A DNA stretch of 27,045 nucleotides from Liolophura sinensis. Taxonomy: Eukaryota > Mollusca > Polyplacophora > Chitonida > Chitonidae. Made by a program: the position numbers and the translations under genes. The stretch covers positions 1 to 27,045 of the forward strand of contig NW_027018435.1 in assembly GCF_032854445.1 (NCBI RefSeq), given 5' to 3'. Shown here piece after piece: positions 9,012 through 18,633 of this stretch (position 1 is its first letter; every line of letters begins with the position of its first letter). Below the pieces are notes generated by a model. That model had not been told where the DNA came from, ran no database searches, and was given only the letters and a program-made list of their open reading frames with translations.

Positions 9012-12000
9012 TCATCCTGCGGGTGCGGCATCTCTATGGCCGTAAGCCAAGGTGTGGACACCATCTTCGGCGATCCAGCGCTTACTATCGAAGGGGGACA
9101 GTGAGACCTTATTCAGGTGCTGCCCATAGATATGGTGGCGCTCTGATCGCAGCACGTCCATACCGTGTCAGAAGATCTTCTTCTCGAAGAGGGCCTCTTT
9201 GTACTGCTTATGGCGGATGCACTTTTCCACAACTCCCTTTTTCACGCCCTTGGCCTTCTTAATGTTGGCTCCGCCTGCCTCCAGAATGGAGTACATCTTG
9301 GGGCGCAGACCAGTGTGTTCGGCGATCGGCCGCCCCGCGCACTCGTCCTTCATTTTCCCCAAGACCTTCATATTTGCTACGCTGTGCAGGGGGTGGTCTT
9401 GTGGGTAATCTGAGGTGTCGTACAGGTTTGCATTCTCAGCCATATCCCTATAAACAACCTCAGTCTGAATCTCGAGTAGCAGACTATCCGTGTCAGTGTA
9501 GAGGAGCTGGCAGCGCTCTCCGTACTGGGCCTTCATGTGGTTGTAGTAGAAGTCGTACATCAGATGCTTGGAGAGATCTAGAATGCTCATGCCCACGTAG
9601 ATAGGTCGGTTTAGGACTAGACGGGTCTTGTGCATCTGAATCGCTGCGGGGTCATCATCAAATATGTTTGTCCATGCGAAGCTCGGGCTGGCTAACAAGC
9701 GTCGGAGCTTGTCGTCTTCTCCAGAGCATACCAGCTTGACGTCCACACGCTTCCGGAGGTTCTCCATGGTTTTGGGGACCAGCTTTTCGACCTCGGTAGA
9801 CGCTTTCTTGCCTAGAAGGCTGTGCTGATAGTCAGACATCCACTCCTTCTGTACCACCAGACGCTCCGGGGCTAATGGGTAGCTGTTATGTGCGTTATGT
9901 AGGTCCGCCGGATACTGTAGGTCGGCCTCGAGGATGTAACCGGAAAGACTGTCGTGGGGGTGGGTAGCAATCGTTTCACCGAGACGCTGCGCGTCACCTA
10001 CCCACTGGAAGCGGCCCGTCGGAAGAAACTGACTCATAGCCCAGCCGTATAGATTATTGGCGTCTAGGTTTTGGATGTAGCTGTTTGGGCTTTCAGGGTT
10101 GTATCCCTCCACCTGCGAATTATTGGCTTTGGTGTGTCGCTTACTTACCATGGAGATACCTCTTTGCAACCCCTTCTCAATGAAGAGATGTTGGTCGTAG
10201 TCAACAGCTCCAGCTCTACCCCAGTCTTCTTGACCAGTGCATCCCACGAGAGACCTGGCCTCGTAAAGTAGTGAGCAGGGTCCAATCCATACTGCCGTAA
10301 ACAAGTCTTCCGGAAGGCCTCAAACACATCAGCCAATAGGAGCACGTCTGTGCGGCAGTAAAGGTCTGTGTAGTCCCCCAGATTGGTGCAGTCAAATGCC
10401 TTCCATACCTGTTGAGCGTGGATGTAGTCCTCATCGCTAATGCCTCCGACTTTGAGCTTACTGTAGAAAGCCTCTTTGGGTGGGAGGCTGGACTCGTCGA
10501 AGCGCTCCCAGGAGTCCATATACTCATAGGGGTAGACACCCTTGTGCATGAGTAGCTTTCGTTTTTCTTCGGCGGACTTATACCGGGCTGTGATGTGGAA
10601 AGCCTCAGGTTTGTTGGCCTCAACCAGGTTGTCAAGGGAAGTCGGTAAGAATTGAACGCTGTCGATGAAGCGATGCTGCCCCAGCGAGAAGGAGATGTAC
10701 TTTTCCGTGTTGTTGGGGATGCAGGAGATGCGGCCCTCCACCTTACTTATGGCTTGCATCAGGTGCCCGGCGTAGCCCCGTAGGTTGTGGAAGACTACTG
10801 GTATGGCCTTCTTGGGGCCCAGCCGCAACTTTAGGTTGCATGCGTTATGGGCCGCGCCTCTGTACTTGCCGGTGATATGGCAGTGGTCGCGCACAGAATC
10901 GGCGCCTAGAGGCTTCTCACACACGTGGCAGGTTGCGGCGTTGTTGTGGGCCTGCCAATCTTGGGGAGTCATATTCATGGCTATAGGGTTGGCTAGAACA
11001 TTTTTGATTTCCCGCTCCTCCTGTTGGCGAGCTCTGAGGAAGTGTTCCCTCACGTTAGGGCCTCTGTATTCCACGGGGCGTTTTGTGTGGCCATCGCAAT
11101 GCACCACAACATAGCAGTAACTGCAGGGCTCGTGGTGCTAAGTCTTTTGAGTGCAGCTCTCTGTAGGTGACGGCTGCGGGCCTTCAACCTTTCTGGTCAG
11201 AGCCTCGAAGTCGGCATATATGATGAACGGAGCCGGTAGCTGTTTGTGGTGGTTCTGAAAGGTGAACTTGTTTTCCCCCTCCTGGGGCATTTCCACCCTC
11301 ACCGCCGTCTGGCCAATCCCTCGGCATTCCGGCTTATGCGCCTCGAGCAGATCCTCCCTTGTGTAACCGTGTAAGCAGCGCTCGCAGAAGTGTTTGCGAT
11401 TTCGTTTCTTACTTTCTTGGAGCAGGAGACGATCGAGATCTTTTATCCACGTATAATGGAATTTGCCCGCCTTCTCAATCAGCAGCAGATTGATTCGGGG
11501 CGTTTCGCCGGGCTTCTTGCTGAGGCGGTGCACGATCACACCCTTGTCCCACCCGAACACGTTGATGGCGAGGTTGTTCTTTTCCTCCACTTTAGGGATC
11601 TGAGAGATGGGCGTGGGGGCGTCAATCCCACTAAAGTCAAGACCATCATTGGTGGGATACTTTGTTGGTCTCTGAGGATCCCGGGCGGCTGGAAATAAGG
11701 CAGACCAGAGTGCCCATCTGAGGTAGTCGTCGTCTTTGTTCTTCACATTGATGACTGCTTTTTTGTTACTCACAGCTGCAGGTAGGGGGATGTAGGACCC
11801 CCCTCTCAGTGGCTGATACCTTGCAATGTCAAGCCGGAGTGTTTGCACGCTATTGACAACCCACCCTGACCCTCGCTGTGTCCATTTTTCCAGCACCTCC
11901 TGGGTGGTGGGGAAGGCCTTATCTAGAGCCCCGTCAATGTCACCAGCCTCTAAGAGGGCCTCCTGTTTGCTGTGGAGCACTGGGCTGGTATACTCTTCAC

Positions 12001-12496
12001 TGCCATCGGCGTTGCCCTTTCGCAGCTGAACCCTGAGGCCTAGTTGGAACTTAACCCCGTTGAGTGCCAGGATCTCTTCTTCTAGCTTCTGGCGAATAAT
12101 GGCTCGAATTTCTTCTAAGAAGGCTATTGGGTCCGTCCAAACGCCTTCGGGTACGCCCATCTCCCAGACCCGGAGGAGATTCCTTATGGCCCGGCCGGTG
12201 TTAGTGAATTCTAGTTTCTTTTCGCCCAGTATTCCGCCTAGCAATTCATCCAACTCCTCGTTACTGAGGAGGTTCTTGGCGTCTTGCTTCAACCTCTCAT
12301 TACTGAGCGGGTTCTTGACGTCTTGCTTCAACTCCTTGTTACTTCGGGAGCTCAACTCAGCCACAGCCGTTTTATGCCTGTCGAGGATCCCCTGCAATTC
12401 TTCCAAGGCATTGCGGGACTGTGGGTACTTAGGCCGCACACCTAGGAGCGTCTCAAACTCCCCCCGTAGTGCTCACGCTTTTTGATGGTGCCTCAT
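9012..12496 (-). pseudogene. PolB: Protein-primed family B DNA polymerase of a Polinton, several stops and one frameshift
   Basis: The gene runs from a likely ATG at 12496 to TGA at 9014-9012, about 1160 codons, normal for the family. Order of motifs: N-terminal extension; a Cys/His cluster (FCERCLHGYTREDLLEAHKP, about 11,390-11,330); ExoI YADFEAL (about 11,220-11,195); an HNH-like cluster (CHVCEKPLG, DHCHITGKYRG, about 10,930-10,860); ExoII region HNLRGYAGH (about 10,790-10,765); ExoIII YCRTDVLLLADVF (about 10,360-10,320); motif A DANNLYG (about 10,063-10,043); motif C YTDTDS (9500-9483); and GLRPKMYSI near 9300. In-frame breaks are TGA 12475-12473, TAG 11140-11138 and TGA 9170-9168; a frameshift lies near 10,203. 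The ExoII aspartate expected after Tyr is Ala (GCC at 10771-10769), so proofreading would be impaired even without the stops. It replicates the element from a terminal protein primer. Confidence 0.92.
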
Positions 12497-12538
12497 TGTA
12501 CGCGCCGATATCATCATTATACTAATAAAAGCATCTCT

Positions 12539-12817
12539 CTAATTGTAAATTTCGATAGCCGCCAGCCGTTTGAACTCATCCAAGAAAGTCTTGAGCCTCC
12601 GCTGTCTTTCACGCATCTGGACCCTATTATATCCGCAGGCCATGCAAAGCTGAAATCGGTTTTTAACACCCCGACCACAGCTAATACATGGCAGGGTACC
12701 AAGACCCTTGCGCAGGCGGTTTAGGTGAACCCCACAGTACTCCCCCAGACAACTCTTACCACAGAGCTCCATGGAGCCTATGGGTAGCCACCGGCAATTA
12801 TTATAACCCTTTGGCAT
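12539..12817 (-). CDS. Small zinc-cluster protein of Polinton, 92 residues
   Basis: This is an intact frame starting MPKGYNNCRWLP. Two cysteine groups are clear: C8, C19, C23, C28 and H31 (spacing C-x3-C-x4-C-x2-H at the end), and C44-x2-C47 with C58-x2-C61, so two zinc-binding modules are likely. The C-terminal third is basic and helical (RVQMRERQRRLKTF), suited to nucleic-acid binding. I recognise this protein from memory as a recurrent small neighbour of the polymerase in related elements; its role is unknown and a regulatory or DNA-binding function is inference. It lies upstream of and in line with the polymerase gene, with 42 bases between its stop and the polymerase ATG. Confidence 0.7.
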   Translation of the reverse strand: MPKGYNNCRWLPIGSMELCGKSCLGEYCGVHLNRLRKGLGTLPCISCGRGVKNRFQLCMACGYNRVQMRERQRRLKTFLDEFKRLAAIEIYN

Positions 12818-13110
12818 GTTGTTGTTGTATACACAATTGGTGCAGAAGCATATCTGAGCAATGGGTATGTCTAATAGAACCCCAGATGGGGGGTGGGGCC
12901 TCTATTTTGTTCTGGGGGGGCCCCCAAGGGGGGGTTGTGCCAGAACCTATAGTGTGTACTAGAACTTCTGGACCTCGCCGGGAATAGGGGCTGGGGGCCT
13001 CCATTTGCCAAATGGAGAGTGCGCCAGAACCCTCCTTCCCCCTACTACTCATTAAGCTAATCTTATGTTGGCCTAACCAAAAATAGCCCAGGGCAATAAC
13101 ATACATGTAA
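12818..13110. other. Non-coding flank beyond the last Polinton gene with long G and C runs
   Basis: The stretch has several runs of five or more G or C (about 12,887-12,930), a perfect short palindrome CCATTTG-C-CAAATGG (13,001-13,015), and two loosely repeated sections each ending in a GYGCCAGAACC word (12,938 and 13,020 regions). It may belong to the subterminal part of the element, but no terminal repeat or target duplication can be verified. No gene is seen. Confidence 0.4.
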
Positions 13111-14060
13111 ATTGAAAGAAAAGTACATTTTTAGGGTCTACCCTACTCTGAGTGCCATATTGATAATTCATGAAATCCTATGGTATAGGCTCAGAAAATG
13201 GGATTGTTTTGCCTGAACCGACATGATTGCCATGGACCCATGACTGACGTGAATTTAAGCTAGGGAAGATTTAATGCGGTCAACAGCGGAAAATATACCT
13301 TACCGTCAGCCTGACACATTTCAGGCTCTTTCTCCCTGTAACCTTCGTCATTGCGTTGCGCAATAAGAGTTACCCCACTACCCCATATGATAATGATACA
13401 ACGTCTGTACAATAAATAAATAAATCATTGTAGCACTGAGTCCATCCCCACCTCTCAGAAAAAAAATCTGGGTTGAATTAAAAAGATTGAAGTTATGCTT
13501 ACAGACAGTAATGGAAATATAGTAGTTTTTTGCAGTGTTTCAATGCTAAAGCTCTGTTACATTTCAAACTCAGAAGTAGCTCACTTGATGCTACAAAATG
13601 TCTGTTGACGGCTAGGTGCTAGGTACCGTCAAAGTTCTAGCAGTCACGACAGTCAATGTGACCACAAGGCAGCAAAGAGAGTATTCAAGATTCTTTATGA
13701 AAATTACACAGAATTGAGAAGAGGAGCTGAGTAGGGTTGCCATGACAGTGATGGCAATCTGCACCATATTTTTGAGAGGCGGTGCTGGATAACAGCACAG
13801 TGCGTCCATCTAGATGGACTAACAACTCCCACAGAGTTCCCCATTATCTTGTCTGCAGTTAGAACTTTCCTGATGCTTCCTACCTGACATTTTCTCATTA
13901 ATCAATCCCTAGGCAAGGGGAGGGGACTTTTCTTGGATTAAAATTATCCTCTGTTCAGTTTAAATCACTCATGACCCAGTAAAACTTTCAACATGTAGCC
14001 ATGTTTACCATCTCTAATTTTTGTGTGGATGAGCGTGATGCGAAGTGCATTTTTCTAACG
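13111..14060. other. Stretch without recognisable genes (NUP214 upstream or first-intron DNA)
   Basis: This is AT-leaning sequence with a short (AATA)n tract at about 13,411-13,426. Short open frames here have no family resemblance or splice context. No exon encoding the very N-terminus of Nup214 was found in this stretch. Confidence 0.5.
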
Positions 14061-14069
14061 CTGTGGGTG

Positions 14070-14262
14070 ACTGCTTCAGGGCCTAAGGGTTATAGCATTC
14101 ACCTTCAGGTCTGAAGACCTGGTAACAACTCCAGGTGGGGTCATCCCAAAGACTTTAAAAATGGTACTTGTTGCTGCATGGCTTGGCGCTCAGCACTTCG
14201 GCCGCATGTACTTGCTCTGGTATACTTACACCTAATGACTCGCCTCTACACATACAGTATGC
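14070..14262 (+). mobile_element. Old tRNA-derived SINE-like copy
   Basis: A degenerate tRNA-like head (GCCTAAGGGTTATAGCATTC, then a poor B-box-like GGTAACAACTCCAGG) is followed by a body with CCAAAGACTTTAAAAATGGT and GCTTGGCGCTCAGCA. I recognise this body from memory as a common mollusc interspersed repeat. No tail or target duplication is clear, so the ends are approximate. Confidence 0.5.
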
Positions 14263-14324
14263 CACAGACTTCAGGATATGTTTAACTTTTCTTTCCTTAC
14301 TTCATCTGATTTTCTTATAAACAG

Positions 14325-14451
14325 GAGTTCAGATTTCAACAACTGTGTAAGGTGAAGATTTCTGACAAATGGCCTGAACAGACGACTGGCAGAGGACAGT
14401 TGTTAACCTGTTCCAGTAAATATGGCCTCACATTTGTGGGGGGTCCAAGTG
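14325..14451 (+). CDS. NUP214: NUP214 exon, N-terminal beta-propeller, first exon in window
   Basis: The 127-nt exon lies between an acceptor (pyrimidine-rich tract ending ATAAACAG) and a donor (G|GTAAGT at 14452). It encodes 42 codons plus one base in phase 0, beginning EFRFQQLCKVKI and ending SKYGLTFVGGPSG. It matches the start of the Nup214 seven-bladed propeller (phenylalanine-containing start, then SNKYG-like and GG-SG motifs), the platform on the cytoplasmic face of the nuclear pore that binds the DEAD-box helicase DDX19/Dbp5 during mRNA export. The codons before this exon, including the start methionine, are not seen between 13.1 and 14.3 kb, so at least one exon lies upstream, probably beyond the Polinton. 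The phase-1 donor matches the next exon. Confidence 0.85.
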
Positions 14452-14729
14452 GTAAGTAAAATCAACTCTCTCACACTTCAAACTTCATGTGCATTTACCA
14501 ATGGATCATGGCTTGGCAAGTAGGTGCGTTCTTGTTTTTTGGGGTTTTTTTTGCAGAAAGGGTGGCAGGGGTGGCTAGTGGGCCATGTGCATGTAAAAAT
14601 AAAACCTAGGCAGATATTTACATATATCATGTATCTACATATGAACTACTTTTATCAATACACAACAGTTCTGCTGAATTCAGTTTAGTTTGTTCTGCAG
14701 CAAACTGAAGACGGGTTGGATTTACCCAT

Positions 14730-14849
14730 ATGGATTTACCCCAGGCTCTGCCCGGTTTCCTCCCACCATAATGCTGGCCGCTGTCGTATAAGTGAAATAT
14801 TCTTGAGTACGGCATAAAACACCAATCAAATAAATAAATAAATAAATAT
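14730..14849 (+). mobile_element. 5'-truncated SINE 3' end with (AATA)n tail
   Basis: The sequence contains GGCTCTGCCCGGTTTCCTCC, CACCATAATGCTGGCCGC, GTCGTATAAGTGAAATATTC and TTGAGTACGGCATAAAACAC, followed by CAATCAAA and several AATA units. I recognise this from memory as the 3' end of a tRNA-derived SINE abundant in molluscs. It is intronic in NUP214. The tRNA-like head of what I believe is the same family occurs at 26,078. Confidence 0.7.
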
Positions 14850-15611
14850 TTTGTTCTGTGAAATTTAGAATTCGTCTTGCAGGAGATTTGTACTTGACTG
14901 ACAGTGTTTTACGACACATCAGAATCTTTGTGCTCCAAAACTCCATGGCTCTGTGCATTTGGATATATTTAAAATATAAAATATTTTGGGTACAAATACC
15001 TGTTTATCCAGACTGGTACTTCATTAATGAACCGTTGAAGTATGCTATTAAAATTTTGTCATGGAGATGGCTGTTGAGGATCTGTGCCTATTTATTCAAC
15101 TGGTTTTTGTGCGTATATTTGTTTTATGCAACTGTAGTGGTGGAGATGTACCAGCCTTCAGATTTATTCAGTAATCTATAAATTCTGCTAATATCAGACT
15201 GGAAATGGTAAACCGATAAATTACGATTGTTTATTCACCTATAGTGTAATAATTAGGATGGGTCTAACGGTCTTACTTGTGCAAAAAAAGAAAAAAACCT
15301 TCACATCAATATCAGAAGCTGAAGTATTCATAGCACCAGTATTGGTACGGTAATCCATTTTGGCACATGTTGTGCTGTACCAATACTTTCTTAATCGGTC
15401 CCCAAAATCCTTCAGTGTCAAAATATATTTTTTTTCTGTGAAATAATTCACATCAGGAAGTGTCAATCATCATTCATCATTCACATGTAAATTATATACA
15501 TGTTTACTGTCTTTTTGTCATATTCTTATTAACCTTAACCATATGTCAGTTGGATTAAATGATCGAGTAAAGTCTTGTTGTGTAAATACCTCGGTTTTGT
15601 TGGTGTCCTAG
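14850..15611. other. NUP214 intron remainder without further features
   Basis: AT-rich intronic sequence ends in a thymine-rich stretch and acceptor (GGTGTCCTAG) before the exon at 15612. Short open frames here show no family resemblance. Confidence 0.6.
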
Positions 15612-15838
15612 GGTTCACAGTCCTGAAAACAGCAGATATTTCCCACAGAGATGGTCAGCACCCCAAAGACAAGAGCACAGTGGTGATAACTGACTGCCCT
15701 GTCTGGATGAATGTGAGCACTGCGCAGCCACCCATCTCTCTCACCCTCAGTTCCGACGATCAGATCTTACTACTTGTTATGATCAGCAATGACAACCTCG
15801 TCGCTTTCTTCTACACCATTAACAGTTTCAGTCAACAG
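15612..15838 (+). CDS. NUP214: NUP214 exon, beta-propeller, second exon in window
   Basis: The 227-nt exon begins with two bases that complete the Gly codon split by the previous intron and ends in phase 0 (CAG|GTAACC). It encodes about 76 residues, including FTVLKTADI, ITDCPVW, SLTLSSDDQILLLVMIS and LVAFFYTINSFS. These correspond to the Nup214 propeller segment where a blade has a hydrophobic LALS-D-L pattern and an IIAFFD-like strand. The donor is weaker than consensus (GTAACC) and is followed within 50 bases by the first units of the 8-kb 31-bp array. Translation joins this exon to the one at 24441 in frame across an 8.6-kb intron. Confidence 0.88.
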
Positions 15839-16029
15839 GTAACCCATTCCAACTTTTTAACCCCCAAAACTTCGATGGCAGGCAAAGATTTGCTGTACGT
15901 AATTCCAAACCAGCAAAGCTTTGATGTAAGTAATTCCAGACCAGCAAAGGTGTGGGGTACGTAATTCCAGACCAACAAAGGTGTGGGTTACATAATTCCA
16001 GATCAGCAAAGGTTTGGTGTGCGTAATTC

Positions 16030-18633
16030 CAGACCAGCAAAGGTGTGGGGTACGTAATTCCAGATCAGCAAAGGTTTGGTGTACGTAATTCCAGACCAGC
16101 AAAGGTGTGGGGTACGTAATTCCAGATCAGCAAAGGTGTGATATACATAATTCCAGACCAGCAAAGGTGTGATGTAAGTAAGTCCAGACCAGCAAAGGTG
16201 TGGGTTATGTAATTCCAGACCAACAAAGGTGTGGGGTACGTAATTACAGAGCAGCAAAGGTGTGGGGTACGTAATTCCAGACCAGCAAAGGTGTGGGTTA
16301 TGTAATTCCAGACCAACAAAGGTGTGGGGTACGTAATTACAGAGCAGCAAAGGTGTGGGGTACGTAATTCCAGATCAACAAAGGTGTGGGGTACATAATT
16401 CCAGACCAACAAAGGTGTGGGGTACATAATTACAGACCAACAAAGGTGTGGGGCACGTAATTCCAGACCAACAAAGGTGTGGGGTACTTAATTCCCGACC
16501 AGCAAAGGTGTGGGGTACGTAATTCCAGACCAACAAAGGTGTGGGGTAAGTAATTCCAGACCAACAAAGGTGTGGGGCACGTAATTCCAGACCAGCAAAG
16601 CTTTGGGGTACTTAATTCCAGACCAGCAAAGGTGTGGGGTACGTAATTCCAGACCAACAAAGGTGTGGGTTATGTAATTCCAGACCAACAAAGGTGTGGG
16701 TTATGTAATTCCAGACCAACAAATGTGTGGGGTACGTAATTCCAGACCAACAAAGGTGTGGGGCACGTAATTCCAGACCAGCAAAGGTGTGGGGTACGTA
16801 ATTCCAGACCAACAAAGGTGTGGGGTACGTAATTCCAGAGCAGCAAAGGTGTGGGTTATGTAATTCCAGACCAACAAAGGTGTGGGTTATGTAATTCCAG
16901 ACCAACAAAGGTGTGGGTTATGTAATTCCAGACCAACAAAGGTGTGGGGTATGTAATTCCAGACCAACAAAGGTGTGGGGCACGTAATTCCAGACCAGCA
17001 AAGGTGTGGGGTACGTAATTCCAGACCAACAAAGGTGTGGGTTATGTAATTCCAGACCAACAAAGGTGTGGGTTATGTAATTCCAGACCAACAAAGGTGT
17101 GGGGTACTTAATTCCAGACCAGCAAAGGTGTGGGGTACGTAATTCCAGACCAACAAAAGTGTGGGGTACGTAATTCCAGACCAACAAAGGTGTGGGGTAC
17201 TTAATTCCAGACCAACAAAGGTGTGGGGTATGTAATTCCAGACCAACAAAGGTGTGGGTTATGTAATTCCAGACCAACAAAGGTGTGGGTTATGTAATTC
17301 CAGACCAGCAAAAGTTTGGGGTACTTAATTCCAGACCAGCAAAGGTGTGGGGTACGTAATTCCAGACCAACAAAGGTGTGGGTTACGTAATTCCAGACCA
17401 ACAAAGGTGTGGGTTATGTAATTCCAGACCAACAAAGGTGTGGGGTACGTAATTCCAGACCAACAAAGGTGTGGGGCACGTAATTCCAGACCAGCAAAGG
17501 TTTGGGGTACGTAATTCCAGACCAACAAAGGTGTGGGTTATGTAATTCCAGACCAACAAAGGTGTGGGGTGCTTAATTCCAGACCAGCAAAGGTGTGGGG
17601 TACATAATTCCAGACCAACAAAGGTGTGGGTTATGTAATTCCAGACCAACAAAGGTGTGGGTTATGTAATTCCAGACCAACAAAGGTGTGGGGCACGTAA
17701 TTCCAGACCAACAAAGGTGTGGGGTACGTAATTCCAGACCAGCAAAGGTTTGGGGTACTTAATTCCAGACCAGCAAAGGTGTGGGTTACGTAATTCCAGA
17801 TCAGCAAAGGTGTGATGTACGTAATTCCAGACGAGCAAAGGTGTGGGGTACGTAATTCCAGATCAGCAAAGGTTTGGTGTACGTAATTCCAGACCAGCAA
17901 AGGTGTGGGGTACGTAATTCCAGATCAGCAAAGGTGTGGGGTACGTAATTCCAGACCAACAAAGGTGTGATGTACGTAATTCCAGACCAGCAAAGGTGTG
18001 GGGTACGTAATTCCAGACCAACAAAGGTGTGATGTACGTAATTCCAGACCAGCAAAGGTGTGGGGTACGTAATTACAGACCAACAAAGGTGTGGGGTACT
18101 TAATTCCAGACCAACAAAGGTGTGATGTACGTAATTCCAGACCAGCAAAGGTGTGGGTTATGTAATTCCAGACCAACAAAGGTGTGGGGTACGTAATTAC
18201 AGAGCAGCAAAGGTGTGGGGTACGTAATTCCAGATCAACAAAGGTGTGGGGTACATAATTCCAGACCAACAAAGGTGTGGGGTACGTAATTACAGACCAA
18301 CAAAGGTGTGGGGCACGTAATTCCAGACCAACAAAGGTGTGGGGTACTTAATTCCAGACCAGCAAAGGTGTGGGGTACGTAATTACAGACCAACAAAGGT
18401 GTGGGGTACGTAATTCCAGACCATCAAAGGTGTGGGGTACTTAATTCCAGACCAGCAAAGGTGTGGGGTACATAATTCCAGACCAGCAAAGGTGTGGGTT
18501 ATGTAATTCCAGATCAACAAAGGTGTGGGTTATGTAATTCCAGACCAGCAAAGGTGTGGGGTACGTAATTCCAGACCAGCAAAGGTATGGGGTACTTAAT
18601 TCCAGACCAGCAAAGGTGTGGGGTACGTAATTC
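16030..18633 (+). repeat. Higher-order repeat block 1 of the 31-bp array (84 units, 2604 bp)
   Basis: The succession of variant units from about 16,030 is repeated almost base for base 2604 bp (84 x 31) later. Differences are few, for example GGTAAGTAATT at about 16,543 against GGTACGTAATT in block 2, and GTTATGTAATT at 16,855 against GTTCTGTAATT at 19,459. The left border is where similarity to 18,634 begins and is accurate to about one or two units. Confidence 0.85.

Larger units (their letters stand above)
1..12830. mobile_element. Decayed Polinton/Maverick (adintovirus-like) DNA transposon, left end outside window
   Basis: The region carries the hallmark Polinton set: protein-primed family B DNA polymerase, rve-type integrase, packaging ATPase with Walker A and B motifs, and a double-jelly-roll type major capsid protein, plus several small genes I recognise from memory as recurring in invertebrate Polintons. 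Gene blocks run minus (1-2140), plus (2151-3164), minus (3138-4440), plus (4485-8984), minus (12817-9012). Almost all large genes contain frameshifts or in-frame stops, so the copy is not autonomous. No terminal inverted repeat can be tested because the left end is outside the window, and I saw no convincing AGTGT/ACACT-type terminus on the right. The right boundary is set just beyond the last recognised gene and could lie up to a few hundred bases further. An adenain-type protease was not found and may lie upstream. Confidence 0.9.

Noticed and set aside
9023-9262. Arg/Tyr-rich plus-strand frame resembling a small viral core peptide
   Set aside because: It lies antisense to the conserved C-terminal end of the polymerase (9012-9300), has no ATG start, and its basic composition is explained by the opposite strand's coding sequence.
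13612-15466. Short open frames of 60-107 codons in the NUP214 flank and intron
   Set aside because: AT-rich, no motif or splice support, and overlapping SINE pieces.
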